From: Maribacter polysiphoniae
GTDB taxonomy: Bacteria; Bacteroidota; Bacteroidia; Flavobacteriales; Flavobacteriaceae
NCBI RefSeq assembly: GCF_003148665.1
Contig: NZ_QGGQ01000008.1
Coordinates: 126,566-190,565, forward strand
Direction of reading: 5' to 3'
Length of the DNA stretch: 64,000 nucleotides
Made by a program: the position numbers and the translations under genes
The notes under the pieces: generated by a model
What the model saw: the letters and a program-made list of their open reading frames with translations, nothing else
Told to the model about the DNA's origin: nothing
The model's database searches: none
Shown here: positions 9,358-18,011 of the stretch, in pieces
Layout: the number at the start of each line of letters is the position of its first letter
Position numbering within the stretch: the stretch's first letter is position 1

Positions 9358-10074
9358 ATGGCAGCACTTAATCCCGATTTCTCAAAATTAAAGGCCCTTT
9401 TCATCAATTGTACCTTGAAAAAATCCCCTCAAAAAAGTCATACCCGTGGACTTATGGAGGTTTCCATGAACATCATGAAGTCGGAAAACGTAGCAGTAGA
9501 GGTTCTACGACTTGTTGATTATGACGTACCTGTTGGTGTGCAGCCCGACATGACAACGGAAGGGGCGGAAAAGGATGATTGGCCCGAAATCTATAAAAAA
9601 GTATCGGATAGCCATATATTAATTATAGGCACACCCATTTGGTTAGGTGAACGATCTTCAATCGCCTCCAAGCTCATTGAACGATTATATGCGATGAGTG
9701 CCATGCAAAATGAAAAGGGACAATATAGTTACTATGGAAAAGTGGGAGGTTGCATTATAACCGGTAATGAAGATGGGGTGAAACATTGCGCCATGGGCTT
9801 ACTATATGCCCTTCAGCATTTGGGATATTCGATTCCCCCGCAAGCGGACTCCGGTTGGATTGGGGAAGTTGGTCCCGGACCCAGTTACCTCGATGAGGAG
9901 TCCAACGCCCGGAATAATGACTTTACCAATCGCAATACCACGTTCATGACCTATAACCTACTGCATTTGGCCCAATTACTCCAAGAAAACAACGGATATC
10001 CCGCCTATGGCAACTCCCGGGCTTCATGGGATGATGGCAATCGCTGGAAATTTGGGAATCCCGAGTATCGTTAA
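9358..10074 (+). CDS. Flavodoxin-family / NAD(P)H-dependent FMN reductase-like protein
   Basis: A 238-residue protein with a flavodoxin-like fold: KALFINCTLKKSPQKSHTRG (strand 1 and the phosphate-binding loop), HILIIGTPIWLGERSS (second FMN contact) and KVGGCIITGNEDGVKHC. This is the NADPH-dependent FMN reductase / multimeric flavodoxin family. No signal peptide is seen, so it is likely cytoplasmic. It has its own upstream spacer of 133 bases and precedes egtB by 117 bases. Whether it supplies reducing power to the ergothioneine genes is unknown. Confidence 0.75.
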   Translation: MAALNPDFSKLKALFINCTLKKSPQKSHTRGLMEVSMNIMKSENVAVEVLRLVDYDVPVGVQPDMTTEGAEKDDWPEIYKKVSDSHILIIGTPIWLGERSSIASKLIERLYAMSAMQNEKGQYSYYGKVGGCIITGNEDGVKHCAMGLLYALQHLGYSIPPQADSGWIGEVGPGPSYLDEESNARNNDFTNRNTTFMTYNLLHLAQLLQENNGYPAYGNSRASWDDGNRWKFGNPEYR

Positions 10075-10191
10075 TAATGAATCCTAATAAAAAAAATCAA
10101 CCCACCTAGGGATAATGTTATATTTATGGATGTTTCTTTTGAATTCATCAATAAATGACATTATTTTAAAGAAAGCCATTAAAAATTGTTT

Positions 10192-11352
10192 ATGAGTACG
10201 CCCGATTCCCTATTGCATTTTTTTCTTGACACACGAAAACATACCGAGGCCATTTGTCAACCCTTGGAGATTGAGGATTATGTAGTTCAGCCCGTGGCCG
10301 ATGTCTCTCCCCCGAAATGGCATTTGGGTCATAGTACCTGGTTTTTCGAAGAGTTTATTTTAAAACCACACATCACAGGTTATAAAGTATTCGATAATGA
10401 TTTTTCGTTCGTTTTCAATAGTTATTACGAATCCGTTGGCGAACATGTCATGCGCTCGGACCGCGGCAACCTATCGAGACCTTCCGTAGAGAAAGTATAT
10501 GATTATAGAGCCTACGTGACCAAGGCAATTAACGACGTCATCGAGAAAAAAAAGGACAACTACCTCTACGACCTTATCGAAATGGGCATACATCATGAAA
10601 AACAGCATCAAGAATTATTGCTTACCGATATTAAATATATACTCGGAAACAACCCACTTCTCCCCCTATATTCAAAAAACCTCAAGGAACACCAAGAAGA
10701 AACCCATGACCAAGAATGGATTCCCATTGCCGAGGGTATTTATGGTATCGGACATGATTCGGAAAACTTCAGTTACGACAATGAACTAGGAAGACACAAG
10801 GTTTATTTGAATGCTTGTGAAATATCCAACAAATTGGTCACCAACCAAGAGTTTATCGAGTTCATTCAAGATAAAGGCTACCAGAATTTTGAACTTTGGC
10901 ATGCCGAAGGATGGGATTGGGTAAACAAAAACAACATAAAAGCCCCCTTATACTGGCACGAGATCAAAGGGGAGTGGTTTCATTATACACTCAATGGGTT
11001 AGAGAAAATATCCACCAATACCCCCATAACACACATCTCCTATTTTGAAGCTTTTGCCTTTGCCCAATGGAAAGGTTACAGGCTTCCTACCGAATTCGAA
11101 TGGGAAACGGCACAACACGGTTTTTCATGGGGACAACGCTGGGAATGGACCGAAAGTGCCTACCTGCCCTATCCCAATTATAAAAAAGCCGCGGGTGCCT
11201 TGGGGGAATACAATGGCAAATTCATGGTGAACCAAAAAGTACTCAGGGGAGGATCAGTGGCTACCCCCATAAAACATACAAGACCCACGTATCGCAATTT
11301 CTTTCCCACCCATACAAGATGGCAATATAACGGTATACGATTAGCCAGATAA
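10192..11352 (+). CDS. egtB: Ergothioneine sulfoxide synthase EgtB (DinB/FGE fusion)
   Basis: The non-heme iron enzyme that joins a sulfur donor (gamma-glutamylcysteine or cysteine) to C2 of the hercynine imidazole using oxygen. About 386 residues. The N-terminal DinB-like bundle contains WHLGHSTWFFE (H47) and HHEKQHQE (134-141, with H135 and H139), matching the three-histidine iron site of EgtB. The C-terminal part (about 180-386) is a formylglycine-generating-enzyme-like domain with LPTEFEWETAQHG and RGGSVATPIKHTRPTYRNFF. The ATG at 10192 was preferred over the TTG at 10186. The next gene, egtD, starts 15 bases downstream. No egtA or egtC is in the window, so direct use of cysteine is possible but unproven. 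Confidence 0.88.
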   Translation: MSTPDSLLHFFLDTRKHTEAICQPLEIEDYVVQPVADVSPPKWHLGHSTWFFEEFILKPHITGYKVFDNDFSFVFNSYYESVGEHVMRSDRGNLSRPSVEKVYDYRAYVTKAINDVIEKKKDNYLYDLIEMGIHHEKQHQELLLTDIKYILGNNPLLPLYSKNLKEHQEETHDQEWIPIAEGIYGIGHDSENFSYDNELGRHKVYLNACEISNKLVTNQEFIEFIQDKGYQNFELWHAEGWDWVNKNNIKAPLYWHEIKGEWFHYTLNGLEKISTNTPITHISYFEAFAFAQWKGYRLPTEFEWETAQHGFSWGQRWEWTESAYLPYPNYKKAAGALGEYNGKFMVNQKVLRGGSVATPIKHTRPTYRNFFPTHTRWQYNGIRLAR

Positions 11353-11367
11353 TTACGCATAAATCCC

Positions 11368-12363
11368 ATGAACAGAAAAACCAATATAGTCTTGCCAACC
11401 GAATTTGAAAAAGAGGTATACGAGGGTCTCACCGATTCCCCAAAACATTTATCATCAAAATATATTTATGATAGCTATGGGGATAAGTTATTTCAGGAAA
11501 TTATGGATATGCCCGAGTACTATCTTACCAACGCCGAACATCAAATTTTCAATTCACATAAAGAGGAAATCTCAAACCTGTTCCAAAGCGGGAATGATAA
11601 GTTCAAGTTGATTGAATTGGGTGCTGGCGACGGCAGGAAAACCAAAATATTATTGGAACATCTAACAAGCAACAACGTAAATTTCAAATATCAACCCATT
11701 GATATCAGCCACAGTGTACTTGCCCAACTGGAAGCCTCGATACGCAGGGAAATTCCGGAGGTGTGCATTGAACCTTTACAGGGAACTTATTTTGAAATAT
11801 TAAATAGGATAAACATTGAAAACGGAACCAAAAAGATAATCCTATTCTTGGGTTCCAACATTGGAAACCTTACACACGAACTGGCCATTGGTTTTCTAAA
11901 TCACGTACGCGATTTTATGCATGACGATGATTTATTGTTTGTCGGGTTTGATCAAAAAAAGAACCCTGAGACGGTCTTGAAGGCATACAATGATCCTGCG
12001 GGGATCACCTCCGATTTCAATAAAAACATATTGGCACGTATCAATAGGGAATTGGATGCCGATATTGACCTTGATCAATTTTTACATTGGGAAGTGTATG
12101 ACCCTGAATCGGGAACGGCCAAAAGTTATTTGGTTTCCAAAAAAGAACAATCCGTTACCATCAAAAAATTAGGCCTAACAATCAACTTTAACGCGTGGGA
12201 GACCATTCATACCGAAATCTCCCAAAAATATGACGACCAGACAGTGCAGTGGCTCGCGGAAGCATCAGGTTTTCAAATTGAAAAAAAATTCGTGGACACC
12301 AAAGGATATTATAAAAATTATGTCTTTGCCATAAAAAATGAACTCAGATCCAATCATCCATAA
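11368..12363 (+). CDS. egtD: L-histidine N-alpha-methyltransferase EgtD
   Basis: The 331-residue SAM-dependent enzyme that trimethylates histidine to hercynine, the first step of ergothioneine synthesis. Signatures are KYIYDSYGDKLFQEIMDMPEYYLTNAE near the N terminus (broken here as KYIYDSYGDKLFQ and MPEYYLTNAE), the SAM-binding ELGAGDGRKT loop, ILFLGSNIGNL, and the C-terminal FVDTKGYYKNYVFA. It follows egtB by 15 bases and is surely co-transcribed. The substrate assignment rests on the egtB neighbour and the DUF2260/EgtD-type signature. Confidence 0.88.
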   Translation: MNRKTNIVLPTEFEKEVYEGLTDSPKHLSSKYIYDSYGDKLFQEIMDMPEYYLTNAEHQIFNSHKEEISNLFQSGNDKFKLIELGAGDGRKTKILLEHLTSNNVNFKYQPIDISHSVLAQLEASIRREIPEVCIEPLQGTYFEILNRINIENGTKKIILFLGSNIGNLTHELAIGFLNHVRDFMHDDDLLFVGFDQKKNPETVLKAYNDPAGITSDFNKNILARINRELDADIDLDQFLHWEVYDPESGTAKSYLVSKKEQSVTIKKLGLTINFNAWETIHTEISQKYDDQTVQWLAEASGFQIEKKFVDTKGYYKNYVFAIKNELRSNHP

Positions 12364-12463
12364 ATGTAAATTATGGATATAATATACGCCCAAGCACGTA
12401 AATATAATTATGTATGGTAAGCTGTGACAAATCTTGTCAATATAAAAAACAAAACCCTAGAAA

Positions 12464-12745
12464 ATGAAAGCAATCTGGAACAAAACCGTAATAGCGGAAA
12501 GCAACAATACCAGAGTTTTGGAAAACAACCATTATTTCCCTGCCGATAGTATAAAAGACCAATATTTTAAACCAAGTGGCACACACACTACCTGCCCTTG
12601 GAAAGGTGAAGCTTCTTAGTACACCTTGGATGTAAATGGACAAAGAAATGAAGATGCGGCGTGGTATTACCCCGAGGTTAGTGATCTTGCCAAAGGCATA
12701 AAAGGAAGGATCTCCTTTTGGAAAGGTGTACAGATTGAAAGATAA
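12464..12745 (+). pseudogene. DUF427-family gene interrupted by a single in-frame TAG
   Basis: The frame reads MKAIWNKTVIAE, then NHYFPADSI and CPWKGEAS, stops at TAG (12617-12619, codon 52), and resumes without a shift as YTLDVNGQ, AAWYYPEV and ISFWKGVQIER up to TAA at 12743-12745. In DUF427 proteins this position is normally Tyr (ASYY), so one base change from TAT/TAC explains the stop. Both halves keep family residues, so decay is recent, or the stop is a sequencing error or is read through. It lies downstream of egtBD and ends at a strong terminator. DUF427 function is unclear. Confidence 0.75.
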
Positions 12746-12750
12746 TAGAA

Positions 12751-12788
12751 AAGGCCCGAAAGTTTTTACCTTCGGGCCTTCTTCTTCT
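12751..12788. terminator. Bidirectional terminator between DUF427 and CBM48 genes
   Basis: AAGGCCCGAA (12751-12760) pairs perfectly with TTCGGGCCTT (12771-12780) around a 10-base loop, followed by CTTCTTCTTA. Convergent genes on both sides make it suitable for both strands. Confidence 0.75.
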
Positions 12789-12806
12789 TAATTTTCTTTT
12801 TCTATT

Positions 12807-13103
12807 CTAAAGCTCTAGAACCGCATTTTCAGTCCCGGCATACTCATTCCATTGGTAACGATCAGCTTCCGCTTCGTTCACATAATCCCCATCGACCAAA
12901 TATCTAAACTCATAGGTATTTTCTTTGGGGAGATCAAACGTACCCTTAAAGGTTCCGTTTTTCAATTTTTTCAAAGTACTTCCTTTAGGGTTCCAATTGT
13001 TGAAATCACCAACAACGGCTACTTTCTTGGCATCCTCAGCAGGTACTGTAAAAGTCACTTTACATATTGGCTTACTTTTCAAATATTTTTTTGCAATTCC
13101 CAT
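12807..13103 (-). CDS. Small CBM48 / isoamylase early-set domain protein
   Basis: A 98-residue protein made almost entirely of one glycogen-binding-type beta-sandwich: KVTFTVPAEDAKKVAVVGDF, then NNWNPKGSTLKKL, and YEFRYLVDGDYVNE, the hallmarks of CBM48/AMPK glycogen-binding domains (FNNW and the Y-F-R-Y-L-V-D strand). There is no signal peptide and no catalytic domain. Stand-alone CBM48 proteins are common in Flavobacteriia; their role is not established. It may be co-transcribed with the aminotransferase gene 151 bases upstream. Confidence 0.82.
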   Translation of the reverse strand: MGIAKKYLKSKPICKVTFTVPAEDAKKVAVVGDFNNWNPKGSTLKKLKNGTFKGTFDLPKENTYEFRYLVDGDYVNEAEADRYQWNEYAGTENAVLEL

Positions 13104-13254
13104 AACGTGAACAATTTAAATTCAGTACAAAATTAAAGCATTAAATCCCTCATTCCCAATGATTAATACCATTTTTATGATTTTCTTAATATAAGCACCC
13201 CATTTAAGTTGGCTTCACAAAAAGCCATCACCCTAATTGTCATCTAGGTAAAAC

Positions 13255-14355
13255 CTAGACCCGCTCTTTAATGATTTCAACAATACGCTCAATGTCATCT
13301 ATTGTATTATAAAAATGGAAACTGAATCGAATCCCTATTCCTCTTTGGGAGCATAGCACCTTATTGTCGGTTAAATGCTGAAACAACCCATCATCACCTT
13401 TTATATTGAAGATAGTACTGTGTTCCTTACGCGATACCACTGCATCCTCCAATAACCCCAAAGCTGAAAATTCTTTTTTACCTTTATCGGAAAGTACTTT
13501 CAATTGCTGGGTTATTTCCTGTTTCCCGATTGCGGTCATAAAACCAAGTGCCTGTTTTAGCGTTCCGAAATTCAAGGTATCCAAATGTCCTGGCTCAAAA
13601 TGTTTGGCAAATCGAATTTTATATTGATTGTACTGATTTGCCCCTGCCGCATTAAAACCAATGGTTTCAACCCTTGAAAACTCCTTAACCCGATCTTTAA
13701 ACAGGAAAAACCCGTTTCCATAACCCGATAAAAGCCATTTATAGGAGCTTGCACCTAACACATCAATGGCCGATGAAGCAAAATCAAATTCAGAAGTACC
13801 ACAAAATTGGGTGCCATCGGCGATGATAAACAGGTCTGGGAAATCTTTTTTCAATCGAGAAAGAAAACCGACATCGACCTTAATCCCATTTACCCATTGA
13901 ACGAGGCTTAAGGCTAGAATAGCTATTTGGCCAGCTTCGATCTTACTGCGGATATTTTCTTCCAAATCCACATCGATCTTGCAATACGAAATAGGAAAGC
14001 CCCGATTTTCAAAAGACCAATTGACCGAAGGATAATCATTCTCGAGGAGCAATACCTTCAAATTTTTATCCATTCCTTCCAAAAGCATATTAAGACCCAA
14101 GGAAAAATTTTGCACCAATGCCACATTTTCTACGTCACAACCAAAAAAGGTCCCAACTGCTGCCCGGGTTTCCCCAATGGTATTGGCATTTGCCATTCTA
14201 AACATACTGGCTCCATTAAGAAAATCAATATCGTGCTGTCTGCGCCATTCGATCACGCTTTCGTGTATAAGTCCCGATGAGGCGGTATTCGCATATATAT
14301 ATTCCCCAAATATGGGGAAACCCTCCTTAAAATTCTTCATAACCTTAAATTCCAT
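13255..14355 (-). CDS. Class V PLP-dependent aminotransferase / C-S lyase-like protein (EgtE candidate)
   Basis: A 366-residue fold-type I PLP enzyme of the cysteine-desulfurase/isopenicillin-epimerase superfamily. The PLP lysine is K206 in ASSYKWLLSGYGNGF, and D180 in IADGTQFCG contacts the pyridine nitrogen. Other family features are YANTASSGLI near the N terminus and the GHLDTLNFGTLKQAL loop. The gene lies about 0.9 kb from the end of egtD on the opposite strand. EgtE, the C-S lyase that finishes ergothioneine synthesis, belongs to this superfamily, so the position is suggestive, but cysteine desulfurase-like or other lyase activity is equally open. An ATG five codons inside the chosen start is also possible. 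A short stem (13243-13259) overlaps the stop codon. Confidence 0.7.
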   Translation of the reverse strand: MEFKVMKNFKEGFPIFGEYIYANTASSGLIHESVIEWRRQHDIDFLNGASMFRMANANTIGETRAAVGTFFGCDVENVALVQNFSLGLNMLLEGMDKNLKVLLLENDYPSVNWSFENRGFPISYCKIDVDLEENIRSKIEAGQIAILALSLVQWVNGIKVDVGFLSRLKKDFPDLFIIADGTQFCGTSEFDFASSAIDVLGASSYKWLLSGYGNGFFLFKDRVKEFSRVETIGFNAAGANQYNQYKIRFAKHFEPGHLDTLNFGTLKQALGFMTAIGKQEITQQLKVLSDKGKKEFSALGLLEDAVVSRKEHSTIFNIKGDDGLFQHLTDNKVLCSQRGIGIRFSFHFYNTIDDIERIVEIIKERV

Positions 14356-14371
14356 TGTATACCAAATGCTT

Positions 14372-14379
14372 TATCTTTG
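14372..14379 (+). promoter_or_regulatory. Bacteroidota -7 promoter element
   Basis: TATCTTTG matches TAnnTTTG exactly and lies 22 bases before the 2TM gene. Only a poorly spaced TTG (14355-14357) is visible for the -33 element. The element overlaps an ATCTTT/AAAGAT inverted repeat (14373-14390). Confidence 0.5.
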
Positions 14380-14400
14380 TGATTAAAGATAGCTATTCGT

Positions 14401-14796
14401 ATGTTTAACAAAGGTAAAAAGCAGACGGAATTGGATTTGGAGCAACATGACCTGCTCGAATCTGCCCAAACACGTATAAAACAAAAAAAACGGTTGTATG
14501 TACACTTTGTCATTTTCTTGATTGGCAGTGTCTTCCTCGTTTTAATCAATAAGATCCTGAAATTCGGGGTTGAATATGATTGGTTTATTTGGGCTATTAC
14601 CTTTTGGGCCTTTTTATTCGTAATCCATACTTTCAATGTTTTCGTTACCCAAAAATTCATGGGCAAGGATTGGGAAAGACAACAGCGCGAAAAACTGGTA
14701 TTGAAACAGAAGCAAAAAATAGCTGAATTGCAAAAAGAAATTGAAACGGACTTTCCGCTTTCCAAAATCAACAAAAAGGACATCAATCGAGAATAG
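14401..14796 (+). CDS. 2TM domain-containing membrane protein
   Basis: A 131-residue protein with two hydrophobic helices (about 33-52 and 61-81) separated by a short hydrophilic turn, the pattern of the 2TM domain family. A charged N terminus (RIKQKKRLYVHFVIF) precedes the first helix and a long charged, probably coiled-coil tail (about 88-131, KLVLKQKQKIAELQKEIE) follows the second. In other Bacteroidota the 2TM domain is also found attached to LytTR-type sensor proteins; here it stands alone. Function unknown. It precedes folA on the same strand. Confidence 0.78.
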   Translation: MFNKGKKQTELDLEQHDLLESAQTRIKQKKRLYVHFVIFLIGSVFLVLINKILKFGVEYDWFIWAITFWAFLFVIHTFNVFVTQKFMGKDWERQQREKLVLKQKQKIAELQKEIETDFPLSKINKKDINRE

Positions 14797-14907
14797 CGCC
14801 CAAAGGCATTATTAAACTGCCCTTGCAAAATAGTTTATATACCACCAACATATTGATCGGCCCACTTTTTGTACCTTACCCACTGAATTTATTAAATAAG
14901 ATTTATC

Positions 14908-15402
14908 GTGCAAAACATTACCATGATAGCCGCCGTTGGCGAAAACAATGCATTGGGAAAAGACAATGACCTTCTTTGGCACCTTCCGGATGACTTTAAG
15001 CGCTTTAAACAGTTGACAACGGGGCATTTCATCATCATGGGGAGAAAGACTTTCGAAAGCTTCCCCAAGCCCCTTCCCAATAGAACCCATATTATAATCA
15101 CAAGGGATAAAAACTACACTGTAGTCCACGAGGATTGTATTGTGGCGCATTCATTGGAGGATGCCATAAAACTCACCGATGGTGATGACCATCCTTTTAT
15201 TATTGGGGGTGGGGAAATTTACAGACAAGGGGAGCAATTTGCCCAACAATTGGAAATCACAAAGGTGCATTCACATTTTGATGCCGATACCTTCTTTCCT
15301 GAGATAGATGAAACCATTTGGCAATTGACAAGTTCCGTACATCATCCAAAGGACGAAAAACACCAATATGATTTTACCTATTTAACCTTTTGCAGGAAAT
15401 AA
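14908..15402 (+). CDS. folA: Dihydrofolate reductase
   Basis: A 164-residue NADPH-dependent dihydrofolate reductase restoring tetrahydrofolate, partner of thymidylate synthase. Signatures are MIAAVGENNALGKDNDLLWH with the catalytic acidic residue in HLPDDFKRFK, then IIMGRKTFESFPKPLPNRTH, and PFIIGGGEIYRQ. The start chosen is GTG (14908), because it supplies the first beta strand (QNITMIAAVG); the internal ATG at 14923 would remove part of it. It ends 4 bases from the converging murI gene. Confidence 0.93.
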   Translation: MQNITMIAAVGENNALGKDNDLLWHLPDDFKRFKQLTTGHFIIMGRKTFESFPKPLPNRTHIIITRDKNYTVVHEDCIVAHSLEDAIKLTDGDDHPFIIGGGEIYRQGEQFAQQLEITKVHSHFDADTFFPEIDETIWQLTSSVHHPKDEKHQYDFTYLTFCRK

Positions 15403-15406
15403 TGGT

Positions 15407-16195
15407 TTAGAAATCCTGATATGTTATTCTTAAGGAAGCTCCTCCATCCGTAAAAAAACCTTTTAGTATTTCAACATCGGCATTTGTAATAAAGTGATGC
15501 GTTCCCAAATTGATGGAATTGGAGAGCAATTCATTTTTTTCCAATATTGCCTTGGTTTGCCGTGCCACCGCTTCCCCCGAATCAATGATTTGTACATGGG
15601 CAGGCAATATTTCTTTTAATAAGGGGATTAAATAGGGATAATGGGTACACCCCAACACCAAATAATCGATTCCGGCCGTGACCATCGGATGAAGATATGT
15701 TTCCAACAAGGCCTTTGTTTCGGGCGAGTTTGCCTTACCGCTTTCGATCAAGGGGACCAAACCTGTTCCTACTTGTTCATAAATGCGTATTCCTTCGGCA
15801 AGATTCCCGACCGTACTATGAAAAAGAAGACTTGACAAGGTACCCTTAGTAGCCAATACCCCCACTTTTTTGGATTTTGATTGTAATGCCGCCGGTTTTA
15901 TGGCGGGTTCTATGCCTATAAATGGCACTTGGTATTGCGTGCGCAAATAGTCTATGGCATTGGTCGTTGCCGTATTGCAGGCCACCACGATGAGCTTACA
16001 ACCCTTGCCCAACAAAAACTCCGTATTCTTTATCGACAATTGGACGATTTCCTCTTTCGTCCGTTCCCCGTATGGGGCATTCTTACTATCGGCCAGATAA
16101 ATGGTGTCTTCATGGGGAAGCAACGCATTGATTTCCTTCCATATGGATGTACCACCCACACCAGAATCAAAAACACCAATGGGATGATTATCCAT
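15407..16195 (-). CDS. murI: Glutamate racemase
   Basis: A 262-residue cofactor-independent racemase that makes D-glutamate for peptidoglycan. Both catalytic cysteines are present: VVACNTATTNAIDYLR (first) and VLGCTHYPYLIPLL (second). The N-terminal FDSGVGGTSIWKEI and the YLADSKNAPYGERT substrate loop are also typical. It converges with folA and lies 17 bases downstream of the PafA-like gene on the same strand. Confidence 0.94.
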   Translation of the reverse strand: MDNHPIGVFDSGVGGTSIWKEINALLPHEDTIYLADSKNAPYGERTKEEIVQLSIKNTEFLLGKGCKLIVVACNTATTNAIDYLRTQYQVPFIGIEPAIKPAALQSKSKKVGVLATKGTLSSLLFHSTVGNLAEGIRIYEQVGTGLVPLIESGKANSPETKALLETYLHPMVTAGIDYLVLGCTHYPYLIPLLKEILPAHVQIIDSGEAVARQTKAILEKNELLSNSINLGTHHFITNADVEILKGFFTDGGASLRITYQDF

Positions 16196-16212
16196 ATTAT
16201 ATTGGAATAAAT

Positions 16213-17895
16213 TTATTCGATAACTTTGGTTATAGGCCTGCCTATATTCCCACTGGGAAATGCAATTCCCAATAGCGCCGATATGGTCGGGGCTACATCC
16301 GAAATCTCGGTTCGCTCAGTAGTACTCCCTTTCGTAATGCCACGACCATAAAAAAGCAATGGAACATGGGTGTCGTAAATCTGAGGGGAACCGTGGGTAG
16401 AACCGGTGATGGGATAATTTATGGTACCAGGCTTCAAGACGATCAGAATATCCCCTGAACGTTTTAAATTGTAGCCGTTCTGCAAAATAAAAGGAACACC
16501 TTGCGTATAATCATTCTCCCACATTTGTTGGCCCGTGTAGACCCTATCGATATCCTTATAGGTCATTAGTTCCCTTGCAATCTCTTCCTCTACATCCCCC
16601 AATTTCAAATCGAGGTTTTTGATAATGCTGTGATCAAGGAACATTTGATTGTTGGAACTATTGTTCACTATATCCGTAGTGCCGTATTTATATTTCAGGA
16701 ATTCACTGAATTTTGTTTTTAGGTCTTCCCCTTCCATATAACCTGCAGGAATATGATGATCCCTTAAATAGGCCGGCACATTTATTGCCGCATGGTCCGC
16801 GGTCAAAAAAAGCGTATAGTTGTTTTCACCTACTTTCTTATCCAAGGCTTTGAACAATCTGGCCAAATCCCTGTCCAATCTCAGGTAAGTATCCTGAATC
16901 TCTTTCGAATTGACGCCAAATTTATGACCGACATAATCCGTACTTGAGAAGCTCACCGCCAAAAAGTCGGTTATCGCATCGGCTCCCAAATTCTCACCAT
17001 CCAATGCGGCGATGGCAAAATCCGTGGTAATACTGTTACCATACGGTGTTGCCTTGATCATATCGAACCCTCCATTGGCATCCCACAAACTGGGCAGGTC
17101 ATGGGGAAAGGTCGGTGCTACCTCTCCTTCAAACAACCCTTCATATTTGTTATTGTCAGAACCACTCTCCAAATAAGTGTTTATGTCCTTTAAGGCTGTC
17201 CATGGTTTTTTATAACCCTCAGCCACATTGGAGGCATTGAAGTCATTGACCCATTTCGGTAACACATCCATATAGAACGAACTTGTTATCCAATTACCTT
17301 CATTATTTCCATAAAACCAAAAAGCCCCATTGGCCGTATGTCCCCCAGGCAGAACAGCTCCCCTATCCTTTAAGGCAATGGCAATGGTCTTGCCACGCAT
17401 TTGTGTATGTAAGCGTAATTGGTCGGTTACAGTGGTCACCATCATTCTATGGGGAGACATTTTACCTGCATCCGAACTTGTTCCAACAGAGTTATAGGCA
17501 TCATCCGCTGCACAGTAAACTGATTTATCCAATTCTTTGTCGTACCAATCATTGGCTATAATACCGTGAGAAGCAGGCGTTGTACCCGTATAAACCGAGG
17601 TGTGTCCTGGACCCGTATATGTAGGTGCATAATTGAAATGATTGTTCTTACAATTAAACCCATCATTGATCAGTCTTTTAAAGCCATCATCTCCATATTG
17701 ATCCCAAAATCGGGTAAGGTAATCGTAGCGCATTTGATCCACCACTATACCTACAACCAACTTGGGTGTAACACGCAAATGATCTGAATTTTCAACTTTG
17801 TCCCCTTTTTTTGACTTTTTTTGACCCACTGAGTCAAACGGATTGAAGATAAGTGCGACGAGGACCAAAAGGAGGGAAAATCTATTCTTGTACAT
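16213..17895 (-). CDS. PafA-like alkaline phosphatase / phosphodiesterase
   Basis: A 560-residue secreted enzyme of the alkaline phosphatase superfamily. A signal peptide (about 1-24) precedes the metal-binding segment GIVVDQMRYDYL (D53), the nucleophile threonine T94 in PTYTGPGHTSVYTG, the second zinc site in LTADHAA, and STHGSPQIYDTHVPLLFYG near the C terminus. The Thr nucleophile and PTYT/GHTS arrangement match PafA, the phosphate-irrepressible phosphatase of flavobacteria, which frees phosphate from many monoesters in the periplasm. Substrate preference cannot be read from the sequence. It lies upstream of murI on the same strand. Confidence 0.85.
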   Translation of the reverse strand: MYKNRFSLLLVLVALIFNPFDSVGQKKSKKGDKVENSDHLRVTPKLVVGIVVDQMRYDYLTRFWDQYGDDGFKRLINDGFNCKNNHFNYAPTYTGPGHTSVYTGTTPASHGIIANDWYDKELDKSVYCAADDAYNSVGTSSDAGKMSPHRMMVTTVTDQLRLHTQMRGKTIAIALKDRGAVLPGGHTANGAFWFYGNNEGNWITSSFYMDVLPKWVNDFNASNVAEGYKKPWTALKDINTYLESGSDNNKYEGLFEGEVAPTFPHDLPSLWDANGGFDMIKATPYGNSITTDFAIAALDGENLGADAITDFLAVSFSSTDYVGHKFGVNSKEIQDTYLRLDRDLARLFKALDKKVGENNYTLFLTADHAAINVPAYLRDHHIPAGYMEGEDLKTKFSEFLKYKYGTTDIVNNSSNNQMFLDHSIIKNLDLKLGDVEEEIARELMTYKDIDRVYTGQQMWENDYTQGVPFILQNGYNLKRSGDILIVLKPGTINYPITGSTHGSPQIYDTHVPLLFYGRGITKGSTTERTEISDVAPTISALLGIAFPSGNIGRPITKVIE

Positions 17896-18011
17896 TGTTT
17901 AAAAAAAATATTGGTGACACAAAAATATATAAATAAAGCCTTAAAAGATTAAATGAACGTTAAAAGACATTCATAATTCCTATTTTTACAATCACAAGCT
18001 TATCCCATTCT

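Noticed and set aside
13243-13259. 7-bp stem overlapping the aminotransferase stop as a terminator
   Set aside because: No T tract follows on the minus strand, and the stem is short.
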